64,000 bases of DNA from Isoetes taiwanensis (Eukaryota > Streptophyta > Lycopodiopsida > Isoetales > Isoetaceae): positions 28,753,166 to 28,817,165 of the forward strand of contig JAJEKV010000003.1 of the NCBI GenBank assembly GCA_021234155.1. The letters run 5' to 3'. Positions 25,650 through 37,310 of this stretch are shown here, piece by piece. The position numbers were made by a program, and so were the translations under genes. Every line of letters begins with the position of its first letter. The stretch's first letter is position 1. The notes under the pieces were generated by a model. It made no database searches. It was not told where the DNA came from and worked only from the letters and a program-made list of their open reading frames with translations.

Positions 25650-26792
25650 TTGCATGGAATAAAACTCCAAACAGCAAGGGATGCTAGCTTTGCAGAAATA
25701 GAAAGGGTACTATCCAATTTGGGCCTCCATGGGAGGAATTATAAGATAGTTGAAGATCCCAAACGCTCTGGAAATGTGCCATTGAAACCTTCAATGGGAG
25801 GGACGAAGGCAAAAAGGTTTTTACCCTCTCCAAAACTTGGAGCTAATGGTAAATGGGAATGTTACAAGGATTTGCTTAAAGCTGAAGATGATAGAATAGA
25901 ACACGGAAGATCATATAAGAAAAAGATGAAGGTATGGCAGTCTTTAATTCCTCTGGTACAACTCATGAGCAAAAAGGAATTGAGAGATGAAGATAAGGAA
26001 GCATTTAAAAGCATTGTTTCAAGTTTTACATAATCATTTATTGCGGCATGGAGAGAAGCAGAAGTAACACATTATATTCATATTTTGTATGCTCATGGTC
26101 CCGGATTTGTCAAGGAGTATGGAAGCTTGGAAATTTGGAACACTCAGGGCACATTTTAGATTTACTCAACATGGTGGCACAAAACATTTCTCTAGTTCTT
26201 TACAGCAAATGTCAGATTGGTTTTACAGAAGAATGGTTGCCAGATTAGAAAAAAAAGGAGAAGGGTTCAAATGAGACAACACTATCATCGAGATTAAGAT
26301 CAACAATAAGAAAACGATTAAGGGCTAATGCATGGCACATGTCATTTACAAAGGATTCTTTGAGGCAATGGAGAGAAACAAGGTGCTACGCACGGAGGGT
26401 TGCCCTCCATTTTCACGTCATGAGGGTAAAGTGGTTTAAATCAAACCGTAAAGTCATGTTTTCACAATCAATATTTAAATCTACAAGAAATTTATCGCAG
26501 TGGCCAAGACCGTCGCGAATATATCTTTGTTTCAGTCCAGTGCAAAGGCACTCATATATATGATACTTGGTGCAAAAGTTATCGGGCGTTGAAGATATGT
26601 AGTGAAAAGAGCAAATATGTTTCTATCAGGTTGTCTTCACATGCAGCATATATCCTACAACATGATGATCTGCTTCAACAAATCGATCAAAACACCACCT
26701 TTCTAAGTGTACATAACATAGGTTTTGGAGATAGCAAGCAAGTCAATCTGAAACATTTAAAGATTGAACCTAGTATGAACGTCTATAGTTGA
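25650..26792 (+). pseudogene. Decayed coding region, possibly transposase-related
   Basis: The first 127 codons (25650-26033) are open, Lys/Glu-rich and protein-like. After the TAA the same frame continues for about 45 codons, with aromatic and His residues (VTHYIHILYAHGPGFVKEYG), to a TAG. Similarity to ordinary protein sequence then shifts frame (QHGGTKHFSSSLQQMSDWFY, about 26166-26225) and shifts again, ending in a further ORF at 26589-26792. At least one stop and two frameshifts break it. The His-x2-His pattern and the G-x-L-x-x-W block recall C-terminal regions of large transposases, but no DDE motif can be placed. The function is unknown. Confidence 0.5.
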
Positions 26793-29700
26793 GAATGCAA
26801 CCACATTCAATAAGTAATGAATTGCATCCATACAAATTTGTTCATTTTATCATAGGTTTGTGGGTGGTTCTAAAGTTGGCAATCATGAGTTGTCTTTTTT
26901 TCATAATAGGAATGCAATGGATGACTAAATTCCAATTCCTTTTGCTAAGGTGGTTCTGACATGCGAAAAGAAGTTCTAAGCATTTTTTTTTTAATATCTA
27001 TGGCTCGTTATGGCTCTTTTTGTGGAGCTTATTTATCTAGACTGTGTCGCAAACCCATAGATAACATACGCCAAAAAGTTACTTCTTTTCTGGTCTCCGT
27101 GGACGATAAAATCATATTCTATTCTATTCTATAATGTCAAATCATTGTTTTGTAAAAGGTCCCTTGATCAAAATCATGCTAGAGAAAGTTGTTTAATGCA
27201 TGATTGTCTTATTTTTCATATTAGAAAGTTGTCTAATGCACATTGTCTACTTTTTTATACACTTCATATCGTATCCTGTCGTTTCTCTTGTGGCGTTAGC
27301 CGAATGCATTAGGCTTTTCATGGTAGGTGGATGTAATAAAAGTAACCCTTTGTATTTTATCTTGTGTTGCAACATGTTAATGAAAAGGCATCCTCGTGAA
27401 AATGATTGTGGCACTTATTTGTGGTCATGGACCCAATCCAAAGTCAGTCATCCACTTGGAAGGATTAAGGAAACATAATAAAGACGAAGTCTTTGCTGAG
27501 AACGAGCAATGAAACTAGAATAAGCCATGGTGGAAGATGGAATGCCAATTACACACATATCTATTAAGACCCAAATATATTCAGAACCAAATGTAACTGC
27601 TACGAACCACAGTGTGATAGTAGCCCAACAAGAACCACAGTCGTATATCGCGTTGGTTGCGCCTTGGTGATGCTAAATTTGGTTTGCCCATGCATCTGAG
27701 CAATGAAGTTATGCAACTCTGGCATATACCTAAATAGCAGCTAGAGACTGTTAAGTAAGCCATTACATGGTTCAAGAGAAATCGTATAATCATGTAACTA
27801 CTCAAGAACAATAAGTAGTTGTAACATGCTGGAAGAAAGCATTTTCCTGTAAGAAAATCTTGAGAAATGGGAGTATCTGCAAGCAATCCAACAAGTGTGG
27901 CTGCATATGGCCAAGTAGCAACAAAGGCAGGGATAACCATAGCGGCCATGAAGGCGGCTTCAATTCCTGTATCAGCAACAATAAGCTAAACATTTTTGAA
28001 AGGAGAACTCCAGGGAATGGAAAAAGGGGGACACCTAAAACTGCTAGAAAGTTTCTGGAGGCCAGAATCCAGCATGCTTACTGCAATTTATGCGTGATTT
28101 CCTCATAATCCAGATGCAGAACCAGAGACGCCTCTTTGTCTAGGCCGAGGAAACCATCCTTGCACATGCATTTATTTGTTGAATATGATCTAAGAACTAA
28201 AAATGTCAAGTATTACCTGTTGTGTGCAATCCGATTAGTCTAAGACCATAGCACACACATTTGCACTATAGAACAAGGATAAAACAAACAAATAAAAGGG
28301 GAAGCACCCACATGAACCCCATAGAACCAAGCTCAACAAAAATCTGACTCTGCAAGATCTGCGTTGAGAGCATCGAATGCGACATGCAGCTGGCACTTAT
28401 GGCACAGCAGAAAAATCTCTCGACCAATTTCTCCCTTCACACATCTGATCTGCCAAATCATATCTTCATAGATGATTTTTTCTTTGCTTGCCTTCGATGG
28501 AAGGGGTGCAACTAATAATCCCTTATCTCGAGGAAGCGCTGTCAGAACACGAGGACGGAGAGTTGTGGATAAGAACAAGAAAATGTGGCATCCTTGAAAT
28601 TTTCTCCATAGCTATTGTTTATAGACGGATTGACGACGTTGTTGTGGGTGCCGATGCACACATGCAGGGTTCTTGGTGCCTCGATGCCGCTATTGTTTGA
28701 TCGCCAAAACCTTAGGAATAGACCCTCTTTTGTTTCTTCAAAAAATGGGAAATGGATATTCCGTGAATATCTTTGGCAATTTGCCATAGCCAAGACCTTG
28801 GGTTTCGGGTCCATGCCTCTGTGCAGCGGCTTTTGTTCCCAACCTGATTCATCGCCTGCGTGCCCTTTATGCCTAATCATTCCGAATAACACTCCCCCCC
28901 TCTGTCTTACCATTGGCACGGAGTTAGCCGGGGCTTGCTTCTTCGAGTCCCACTGTCCAAACTAAGAATGTTATTAGCCTCGAATCGAAAGAGAAGGCCT
29001 TGTCCTATTCTACCTTCCCAAATGCCAGTCCAGCGCAGTCAGTGGAGGTGCCTACAATGTTCGTTCCTTTAGCTAATCCTGTTCTTCCTAGTCTTGATAC
29101 CTTTCATCACCTCTTGGTCATCTGTCAACCATACATAGTGGTACTGGATTGAGGCTTGTCATCGCCCACCTCTTCTACTTCTTATATATGAGTGATCAGG
29201 AGGGTTTTTCGAGACAAAAATTTTCAATTAAGATTGTAAGAGGAAAGGATGTAGTGGAACAGGCCTAAATTTTCGTTACCATTTAAAAAAAAAAAGAAAC
29301 AAAAATAACAACATTATTTGCACAACACCATATAAAATAATAAATCGAATGTGACGCATTACTCAAAGATGTGTCATTCTAGATCGAAAGGATAAATGCG
29401 TATATATCCCCGAGTTTTATAGACCATGTTTTAATAGCCCATCCTCTAGCAGTGGGAGTCTAATTTAGAAGAAAAGTGGCGGTGTCTAATTTGGTTCATT
29501 AACCTTGTCAATTTAGAAAATCCTAGAAATGGGATGTAGTTGATTCTTTAGGCATGCTATTAATGTCCAGTGTTTGATAATGTCGTAGCTCAAGTGCATG
29601 ACATGTAGATAAGGGTGAAAGAGCTGTCAAACCCGTGGTTGGGACCTTTGCATCCATCTTTGAGATGGCCCTGTTCAAGTGCTGAAACACAACATGCATA

Positions 29701-31489
29701 TGAGCATGCTAAAGAGGTCTTGTCGCAAAGGTCAACCTTTTCCGCTATTTCTGCTACTTTGAAACCTTATTTGGCTGATCAAAAAATTGAAAAAATTATG
29801 GCAAGTGTCTTTTTTTTCTCGAAAAGGCACACTAAAACAGGAATAACACTAGGTAAGGCAGTGATATGAAAGGCATATAGGAGGATCAGGATTAGGAGCA
29901 GGGTTGATTAACTACATCACAATAAAGATCCCGTGTCACCAGAAAGAAGGAAGAAAAAGAGTCGGCGACTAAATGGTAATTCAACTGTGAAAGATCATGA
30001 GACATTGGTTTGTCGCATGGCCTCTATAAAGCATGCATGATGCCTGCAAAGTCTATCAGACATGCTAGCAATCAATCACATCTATACATGTGTGGAATCA
30101 AAAGTCAACAAACACTACAAGTAAACCGACTGAAGAAAAACATAGCAAATCTCGCAAATCAATCCAAGACTAGAAGAAAAAATCAATAGAGGTAAAAAGC
30201 AGGAAAAAGCAATATATTATTCTGTTTTCTAGATATGAAAGATATCATTATCCTATAATGTAGAGATGACAAAGTGATCACATCATTATTTTATATCTTT
30301 GAGGCGACGGAGTTATCAAACAATGAAACAAATCCAGAAACACTAAATTAAACCAATCGATCTAGGACTAGACAAAAACTTGACTAGTGTTAAAAAGGTG
30401 AAAAGCAATCTACAAAAGATAGACATGAAAATGAAACAAAAACAAAAAACTTTCTTAACGACCTTAACATTATATTACACAAACTAAGAGATCTACCTAT
30501 ACAATCAAGGACCTAATAGAAAAGTAAGAAGACAAAACACAAAAAGAAGGACTGCTCAAGAGGAAGGCCGATGATGAGAACCTGGAACTCTTGGAACATA
30601 TTGGCTGAAAAAAGGTCTCAAGGGAAAAATAGACATTCCAAAAAGGTCCGTCTTCCCAAGAATGATGGTTCTATGTTGCCATAGAACCATTGCATTCTTT
30701 TGCCCTAATGGAAGTCACATCCCTCTATTTCTTTAGCTATTTGGGAACTAGATCCTCCTTCCCTAAAAGAGTTAATAGAACCATTGCATTCTTTTACCCT
30801 AATGGAAGTCACATTCTCTATTTCTTTAGTTCTTTGGGAACTAGATCCTCCTTCCCTAAAAGAGTTAATCAAGCTTTTTAGTAATTACACTTTCATTGGC
30901 TTATCAAGCAGCAAAAGCAAGTTGACAAAAACCTTCAAGTAGTGAAAACACTTAACGGATGACAGCTTTTAGAGTTATTAAATTAGATATTTGATTTTCT
31001 TTGGTGGCATAGACGAAGGTAGGCCACAAACGTGAAAATGCTCTTAAATGGTCTGACGACCTGCATCCAGGGAAGGCATTCTACAATAATAGAATGCCCA
31101 TATGAATAGAGAGATTATCAGGGAAAGCATTAGAGCTGAACAAAGGACCCTTGCCCCCATCAAGGCACATTGGTTGTTCTGGCAAACAATGAAACAACCC
31201 CCTTTCTAAATTATTAGTAAAGCCCGACAACGCCCATAACTAGTTATGGAGGTTGCATGTGTAAAAATGACCTCGTGACTTCAATAAAGAACACATATCA
31301 TTGACAGATTCCCAACGTTTGCCCAACAACGCTGGGCACTATTACTTAGTTGTTAATAAAAATGTTTTATTCACTACATTTTACAATCCATCCCATGAGG
31401 GGTGTGGCATTGATTTAGAAAACAATTCAATCTGGAATAGTACAGATAAAATGCAGATAAAATGCTGACAGAAGAAGCTTTTTCAACTA
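26793..31489. other. No supported complete gene
   Basis: Short ORFs occur at 28333-28578 and 28542-28919 (minus) and at 29615-29869 (plus). Their amino-acid composition is protein-like but they match no family I know, so they may be exon remnants. 27093-27136 carries a small block shared with 41034-41078 (GGTCTCCGTGGACG then TATTCTATTCTATTCT). 30682-30869 is a direct duplication (next entry). 31100-31489 would be the 3' flank of the kinase-GH18 gene. Confidence 0.4.
30682..30869. repeat. Two direct copies of a ~94 bp block
   Basis: The unit runs from TAGAACCATTGCATTCTTTT to CCCTAAAAGAGTTAA and is repeated at 30682 and 30776 with a few differences. It creates an apparent ORF with an internal repeat, which I regard as non-coding. 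Confidence 0.9.
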
Positions 31490-31847
31490 CTAACTGAAAT
31501 GATCGTGTAGTGCTTTGACTATAGAACGCGGATGATCAGGAGGAAAATCATATTGAGGAGAATAGATCACAATGCCCCCCAAGTCATTTTCCTTCACATA
31601 CTTTGCCTTTTCAATTACTGACCGAACACTATCACATGAGTAAACCACTTTCGCGATAGGATCGTGGATATATGCTGCTTTAGCTTCATCATCCCATCTC
31701 TCCTGAGATGTATACAATTTATTATAACCAATATCAAACTTAAATTCACGCATGGGCTTGCCCATTCCATCCGTGTGTGAATTTCAAGGCCACATAGTGT
31801 TGCCCCGATTATAATCTTGAAGAAGGAATTTCATGAGACACTTTATT
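31490..31847 (-). pseudogene. C-terminal part of the GH18 (chitinase-like) domain
   Basis: The frame from 31765 downward reads a typical GH18 C-terminus: a WDDEAKAAYIHD block (the conserved Trp region facing the sugar-binding groove), then SVIEKAKYVKENDLGGIVIYS, then a closing VKALHDHF and stop. Upstream codons (to 31847) continue the domain but include an in-frame stop. This is the 3' end of the kinase-GH18 gene, separated from the rest by the inverted-repeat element at 31848-33213. Some central GH18 sequence, including the usual MTYD motif, is missing or unrecognisable. Confidence 0.8.
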
Positions 31848-33213
31848 GGCTCCCAAATTGAGTCAACATGTTGCTGGTTCGCCAGCGAACCCCTGCAATT
31901 CGCCCAGCGCTAACCTCACGGATTCGCAAAGCGAACTCGGCAGGGGACGTGGCATGACGGTTCATACGCGCAATCGTCAAGGCAGATATCGCCGTTCGCT
32001 TTTGGCTAACCCAAACCACGGCAAGTGTCGTGGCAGGAGTCAAGCTGCAGGGACCACGACCCCACCGGGTTCGCTAGCTTAACCCACGCCAAATGGGGAC
32101 GGAAAGGGTAGAGCTTTTAATGCTCTTAATGTTTACTTTCGCCAAGCCCCGCCGCGAACTCTCGCCGATTTTAATCGTCCCAACTGCTAAGATTATCTTC
32201 GGCAGCAACCAATTTTTTCCTCTTGATTTTCAAAAATTTTGGGTATGGCCGAGATTTGTCTGAGTTTGAATAGGTGATTTTTCGGGTGTGTTCTACGATT
32301 TAGAGGTCGGGTATTATAGGTAATGTTGCAAATAATTTAAAAGTCGGGAGAATTCTCGATTTGAGGTTTGATCGCCTCATCGTCTGCTTCTAGAACAATC
32401 ATTCATTTGTTTTTCTCGCTGGTGGGCTGCAAGGAAAGAGTCAAGAAATCTAGCATGGGATGGTGGGTTATGAAAAGCCTGCATGATTCGCGAAAAGAAA
32501 CCCAAGAGAATCGGATTTAGGGCCGTAATGCCGCAAATGGGCGGAAACAAAAGGTAATGAGATGATCGTGAGTAGAAACGCTCGAATCGAAGGCTTCGGC
32601 GAACCCAAAACCAAATTTTAGTAGGAAGAGAAAGATTTGGAGAAATGGGTATGAATTAATTTCAATCGTGGCAAGTTTCCCGACACCACCGATCTCAAGC
32701 AACGATGTAAGCAGAGCCACAGCCTAAGCCCCACTTCCTCGAAAGCAGTAAAACTCCCGACTTCAAGGAGGCGAAAGGTGAGGGAGGAGGATAATTGATG
32801 ACGATGCCGCAGGGCAGCCGCAGAGCTCTTCCATCCGCATCGACGCCGAGTGGGAGCAGCATTCATAGACACGCCGCTGTTCTCGTACAAACTGGTTACC
32901 GGGTGGGTTCGCTTGGGCGAACCCGGCAGGGGTTAATAAATAATGCCCCTACGAAATTCTCAGATTCCGACCGCAGCCCTCGCGGGGTTCGCTTTGGGCA
33001 ACCCGACAGGGGTAATAAACGACCGCCATCGCAGATCGACATCGCACGGCATAACTCCAGCTCGGGTTCGCCTGCCAACCCGGTAGGTAGTGCCACGCAG
33101 ACGCCACGTCAAGATGGCGGGTTCGCCTGGCGAATCCCACGGATTCGCCTGGGCGAATTTTCGGGGTTCGCTTGGGCGAACCCGGCTGGCTCCTGGACTT
33201 AATTTCGGGAGCC
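31848..33213. mobile_element. 1.37 kb GC-rich inverted-repeat element inserted in the GH18 region
   Basis: The ends are imperfect terminal inverted repeats of ~50 bp. The left begins GGCTCCCAAATTGAGTC, and the right, read inward on the other strand, begins GGCTCCCGAAATTAAGTC. Both continue into TTCGCC/GCGAACCCC blocks. Subterminal hairpins built on GGGTTCGCTTGGGCGAACCC recur (perfect at 32905-32924 and 33164-33183, imperfect near 32982, 33064, 33119 and 33143), mostly at the right end. No transposase is seen, so it looks non-autonomous. I could not identify a target-site duplication. GH18 coding sequence resumes on both sides, which supports insertion. Confidence 0.75.
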
Positions 33214-34251
33214 GATCGAAGCACCGACTGATTCATGTATGCTATATTTTGAATAAGCACTATGATACAAGTTGCCATCATGGGACGTGGAGTCTTTCTC
33301 AGGAAGGATCATTTTGATATGGATATGGTCTACCAAATGCATTGTGCAAATGATATGGATATGGTCTAGCAAATGATATGGATATGGTCTAGCGAGTGCT
33401 GTGCATGTTAAGACAATCATAAAACTCACGGGTAATTCATTTCTAAGGGCCTCAAGAACAAGGACTAAGTTATCCACATCACTGCAGTTGATGTTCCAGT
33501 CAATGAAAAGGCCACTGAAGATTGGGTACTGTTTCAACAGTTCCATTAGAGATTCAACAAATGCAGAGCGAGTTCTTTCAGAAGAGAAGGCCGCAGGAAA
33601 GTCTTCAAAGGACCCTATCCAAAGAGACAGGTTAAACTTCTTACCTTGAACCCTTACCAGCTTCTTGAATTGCCCAAGTAGACCTCGGTCTTCAGGAGGA
33701 GGTTCCTCACCTTGTTGATTCTGGGGATCTACACCCATGCCCACGAAAGGATTGTGTAGAGTAGTCCAAGGATCAAGTATATTTACTTTCCCTGAGGGCT
33801 CAACATCGAAAGCATTACATAATATTATATCAGTCATAATATCTATAGGAAGATCTTTCACTGAGTATTGTTCACTGTTAAAAGTGGTCTGATCAAACAT
33901 ATAGAAGGCTCTCTTACTTGCGGGAGCAGAATATGGAGGAGGATGAATGGCAGAAGCAATGGCAACCTTTTCTACCTGTATTCCTTCTAGTCCACGTATT
34001 GTGATTTTCAGCTCTACTGCCAATGAATTAACTTCATTGATCAAAGCCTCTTCCTTAAGAAGCCACAAGTCGTGACAGATATCCTCAAAGCTAGGACGAT
34101 TCTTCTCACTATATTCCATGCAAGATTGTATCAAACTTCCAAGCTTCTCCGGAGCATAGCTGGGCAACGTTGGCCTCTCTCCATTTTTAGTAAGTGTTAG
34201 CATGTCATCACTATTGGAGGGCGTATAGTCCATGAAAGAATCTCTGCGCAT
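33214..34251 (-). pseudogene. Kinase C-lobe end plus N-terminal GH18 (chitinase-like) domain
   Basis: This frame continues the kinase of 34197-35390 after a one-base frameshift near 34215. Residues ~15-70 are the end of the kinase C-lobe (ERPTLP, CMEYSEKNRPSFEDI). Residues ~115-275 are GH18: an opening YSVKDLPIDIMTDIILCNAF strand, a LSLWIGSFEDF block equivalent to the family's SIGG motif, RTRSAFVESL, then FSGLFIDWN. That last block corresponds to the catalytic DGLDIDWE, so two Asp and the proton-donor Glu are replaced (Ser, Phe, Asn) and chitinase activity is unlikely. A short repeat (GATATGGATATGGTCTA, 33312-33395) interrupts the following part. No signal peptide or membrane segment separates kinase and GH18. 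Confidence 0.85.
33312..33395. repeat. Short tandem repeat inside the GH18 coding part
   Basis: About three imperfect copies of a ~24 bp block containing GATATGGATATGGTCTA. In the minus-strand reading frame it yields a His/Ile/Asp-rich run not expected in GH18, so it looks like a local expansion within the gene. Confidence 0.7.
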
Positions 34252-35390
34252 ATCAAACCAAAACTATAAACATCTATCTTTCTTGTAACGTACCTTCTTC
34301 CTTCTAGGACTTCTGGTGCCATGTACATCACAGTGCCCTTCCTAAATGTAATTGTATTTGCAGTCTCAAAATTGTCTTTAGCAATACCAAAATCAGCAAG
34401 TTTAATAAGGATTTTATCCTTTCCAGGATTTACCAACACATTAGACGGTTTAAGATCCCGGTGAACCAAATCAATGCTATGCAAATGCTTCATCGGTTTT
34501 GCTATTTGAAGCATCAAGTCAATTGACTGAATCAAAGGAAGTTCAGAGTTATTGGTCATGTACCCTTTCAGATCGTTCTCCATAAGCTCTAAAACAAGTT
34601 TGTTTCCTCCAGTGTGGCCCAGCATCTGAACAATATGGGGAGAATTATTATGTAGCAACTTCTTGAAAATATCTAACTCCTTTTTAAGGTCTTCACTAGG
34701 AAGGCCGTCTGCACTAGACTTAAATATTTTCACAGCTACTGGTAGCTCACGCCACACTGCACTATGGACATCTCCATAATTACCTTGTCCCAGCTTTTGC
34801 TTTATAAGCAAATCAGAGTCGAGAATATTAGGTTCACTTTCTGCCTTCAACATTTGGAGCATTAGAACATTAGAGTTATGTATCAGTGTTCTCCTGTCCT
34901 CTTTAAATGCCAATTCAAGACTGTACTGCAAACTCTTGCAGTCTGATTCTACTTGAAGCATCAATTTCTCAAGATCTAGGTGTTTGTCAGTATCAGGCAA
35001 TGACTTTAGAACAGCTAGAATGAGACGGTTTATCATCTGAACATATATCCTTGCATCATCAATAATTTCACTCAACTGACCTTTACAGCCCAAAATGGTT
35101 AACACTTGGACAGGGGAGTCCGTTTCGTCACAGAGATTGATGAGTCGCAAGCCATCTTCTAAAATTGTAAGCAGCTCCTTCCCTAGTTTGGCGGTCTGAT
35201 CTGATTCTAATTGTGGACAAGATATTTTAATCCACGATTTATGATATCGTTCAATGCAATCCGCGAGTAACCGTAGCACAAAACATTGTTTCTAGTTTAT
35301 CACGCCAGCGCCAATAGCAGCCTGCTTGATTCTTCTGCAAAATTCAAGGGCCTCGGAATGCCAAATCTTCCTCCCACTGCTTGACTTCAT
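34197..35390 (-). pseudogene. Protein kinase with N-terminal helical region, first half of the kinase-GH18 fusion
   Basis: The chosen ATG is at 35390, supported by the duplicated copy at 16228. Codon 33 is TAG (35292-35294); the duplicate has Arg there. From 35279 the frame is open for 360 codons. Counted from 35279, residues 1-150 are predicted helical, resembling the N-terminal bundle of plant MLKL-like and other TKL-type kinases. Kinase motifs follow in order: LGQGNYGDV (163-171), VAVKIF with Lys184, VHRDLKPSN (272-280), ADFG (295-298), MYMAPE (318-323) and DVYSFG (336-341). All catalytic residues are present, so it was an active-type kinase. A frameshift near 34215 breaks the C-lobe. It appears intronless. 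Confidence 0.9.
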
Positions 35391-35474
35391 TGCTTGGATA
35401 AACTAGCATTGCTCTGGATTCCATTGCTTTCTTCGAGGCATTCTACGCCTCACATCAATTATCTAGATATTATT

Positions 35475-35774
35475 CCACTAAGTGATGGCTTGGGACCTTA
35501 GCGTACGATCTGGGCTGTTTCCCTCTTGACTTCGGATCTTAGCAACCGAAGCCTGTCTGTACTCATGGTTGGCCTGTATTCGGAGTTTCCTTGGAGTTGG
35601 TCAAGCTTGGGGCCACCCTAGCCCATGGAGTGCTCTACCTCATGCCATCATTGTATATACGCTCTACCTCTGTATATACGCTCTACCTCAATAGTTTTCG
35701 CGGAAAACCAGCTATATCCGATCTTGGTTGGCCTTTCACCCCTAGCCACGAGTCGTCCCCGTATTCTGCTACAC
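35475..35774 (-). rRNA. rrn26: Mitochondrial 26S (LSU) rRNA fragment, 3' piece
   Basis: Read on the minus strand, it contains GTAGCAGAATACGGGGACGA, GGTGAAAGGCCAACCAAGAT, AGCTGGTTTTCCGCGAAA and GGAAACAGCCCAGATCGTAC. These belong to the plant mitochondrial large-subunit rRNA; the plastid 23S sequence differs in this region. The match stops abruptly at ~35475, where similarity to the kinase gene leader begins (shared AATA microhomology), marking the edge of the mitochondrial insert. It continues, after removal of the transposon at 35775-39060, into 39061-39192. Confidence 0.9.
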
Positions 35775-35933
35775 CCCGGGGGTTTCACCATTAAAAACCT
35801 GCGTGACTAGTTAGAGTTTTTTTTTTTTAACCCGCCCGCATACGGTCGAAGGAGAATACGGCTGCACCACCATTTTTTCGTAGGTGGTCGTGAAGGGGAG
35901 GTCTGGGCGGGAACTCTTCACCCGTTTGATACG

Positions 35934-36161
35934 TTAAGGGTTCTTCAAGATCCAAGGCTCATCATAGGGGTTCTTCAAGATCATAGGGAGTCTGGTAGCA
36001 GATTTATTAAGGTTTAGGTCTTCAGGAGCATCGTCATTACACCTTAGAGGTTTCATATTGGCATTACAACAGGTTGGAGCTTCAGCTTCAACTTCAGGTA
36101 ATGATTTTTTGGTATGGATGGCTGCTGTATTGCCGTAAAGTTCTTGCTTTTGCTTGATCAC
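35934..36161 (-). pseudogene. Unrecognised 75-codon ORF inside the transposon
   Basis: The peptide is hydrophilic (Lys, Glu, Asn, Pro) and contains an internal direct repeat (ILKNP twice, near the C-terminus). It looks more protein-like than neighbouring frames and might be another captured exon. No domain is recognised. Confidence 0.25.
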
Positions 36162-37310
36162 AAGTTTTTTCTTCAGGCTTCAGGCACCATCATATTAAAA
36201 CAGAGGATTTATTCTTTCTTCTCCATGCCCTTTGCCAATAGAGGTATCCATTTTCGGTATGGGTTCTGCATCTTGCATCTTTGGCTAGCTTGCATCTTTG
36301 GCTTGTAAAAATGACCTTGGCAAATACAAAGCCAGAATAGAGAAGCACGGTGCAAATTCTAGGTTTCCTGGCTATGGTGGAAATGCCACTGGTGGCCGAT
36401 TTAATACTTGATACGAAGAGCCACTTGACTACATAATCTACAAAAAGCATCGATTCATGCTACAAGATGCTCTCGGCCATTTTTTGTCCAAGTTTAAATT
36501 CGTGTTTTCCAAAAACGAACTATAAGAGATGCTAGTTCTGCCCTGTGCTGGTGATTTCGACCTGCTTGACAGGGTTTCTTGCTCTTATTCAGGTATGGAT
36601 TTTCTTTGATATAAAGAGCTTTTATATTTTAAGACTCCATTATGGCTTTTGGCATTCCATGCCAATGTGCCAAGAACATGTACATGTGATTTCAAATAGA
36701 GAAAGCATCAATGACAAAACCTAGCTTATGCCTACATTGTTTTTATGATTACTTGCTTTCATAGCATGATTTATGATGCCATTGTGCTTTAAAACGATCT
36801 TGTCATGCTTTGAAAATGTAACAGAGCAACATTAGATAATGTTAAAACTAGGTCTTGCAAAAAATCGACCGGGGGACCTGGGGCTTTCCTACTTGGATAA
36901 TGGAGCTTCAAATATTTTGGAGCGTGCTAAAAGGTTATTGCAGTCTATTTGTTTCAAGAACATGAACATGCGGATCATGCTCTAAATATGTTAGATGAAA
37001 CTTAGGTAACTTAGATAATATATGCCTATTAGAGGGCAAACTCATATGTTGTTATAGTTTTCTACAATTTGGACACAGGACAAGGCTTGGGACTACAATC
37101 TGCTACTTCTATTGAAGGTGTACAAGCAGAAGCATGCATTATGCCATGGAGTTTTGGATCTTTGAAGGTATAATATAATGCTTGTGTTTGAAGACTAGGC
37201 ATTGAACTGGCTTTGGGATTATGAGATTCTTATTGTTTATGGTTTTCTGCTTTATTGTTCTCAGCATACTTGCATGAGGGTTCTTAAAATTTACTGGTTT
37301 GCCATGTTTA

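Noticed and set aside
35475-35774. Plastid 23S rRNA
   Set aside because: The conserved blocks fit the plant mitochondrial 26S sequence (GATCGATCTAGCC, GCCAACCAAGATCGGATATA) and differ from the plastid 23S at the same region; nad9 nearby also points to mitochondria.
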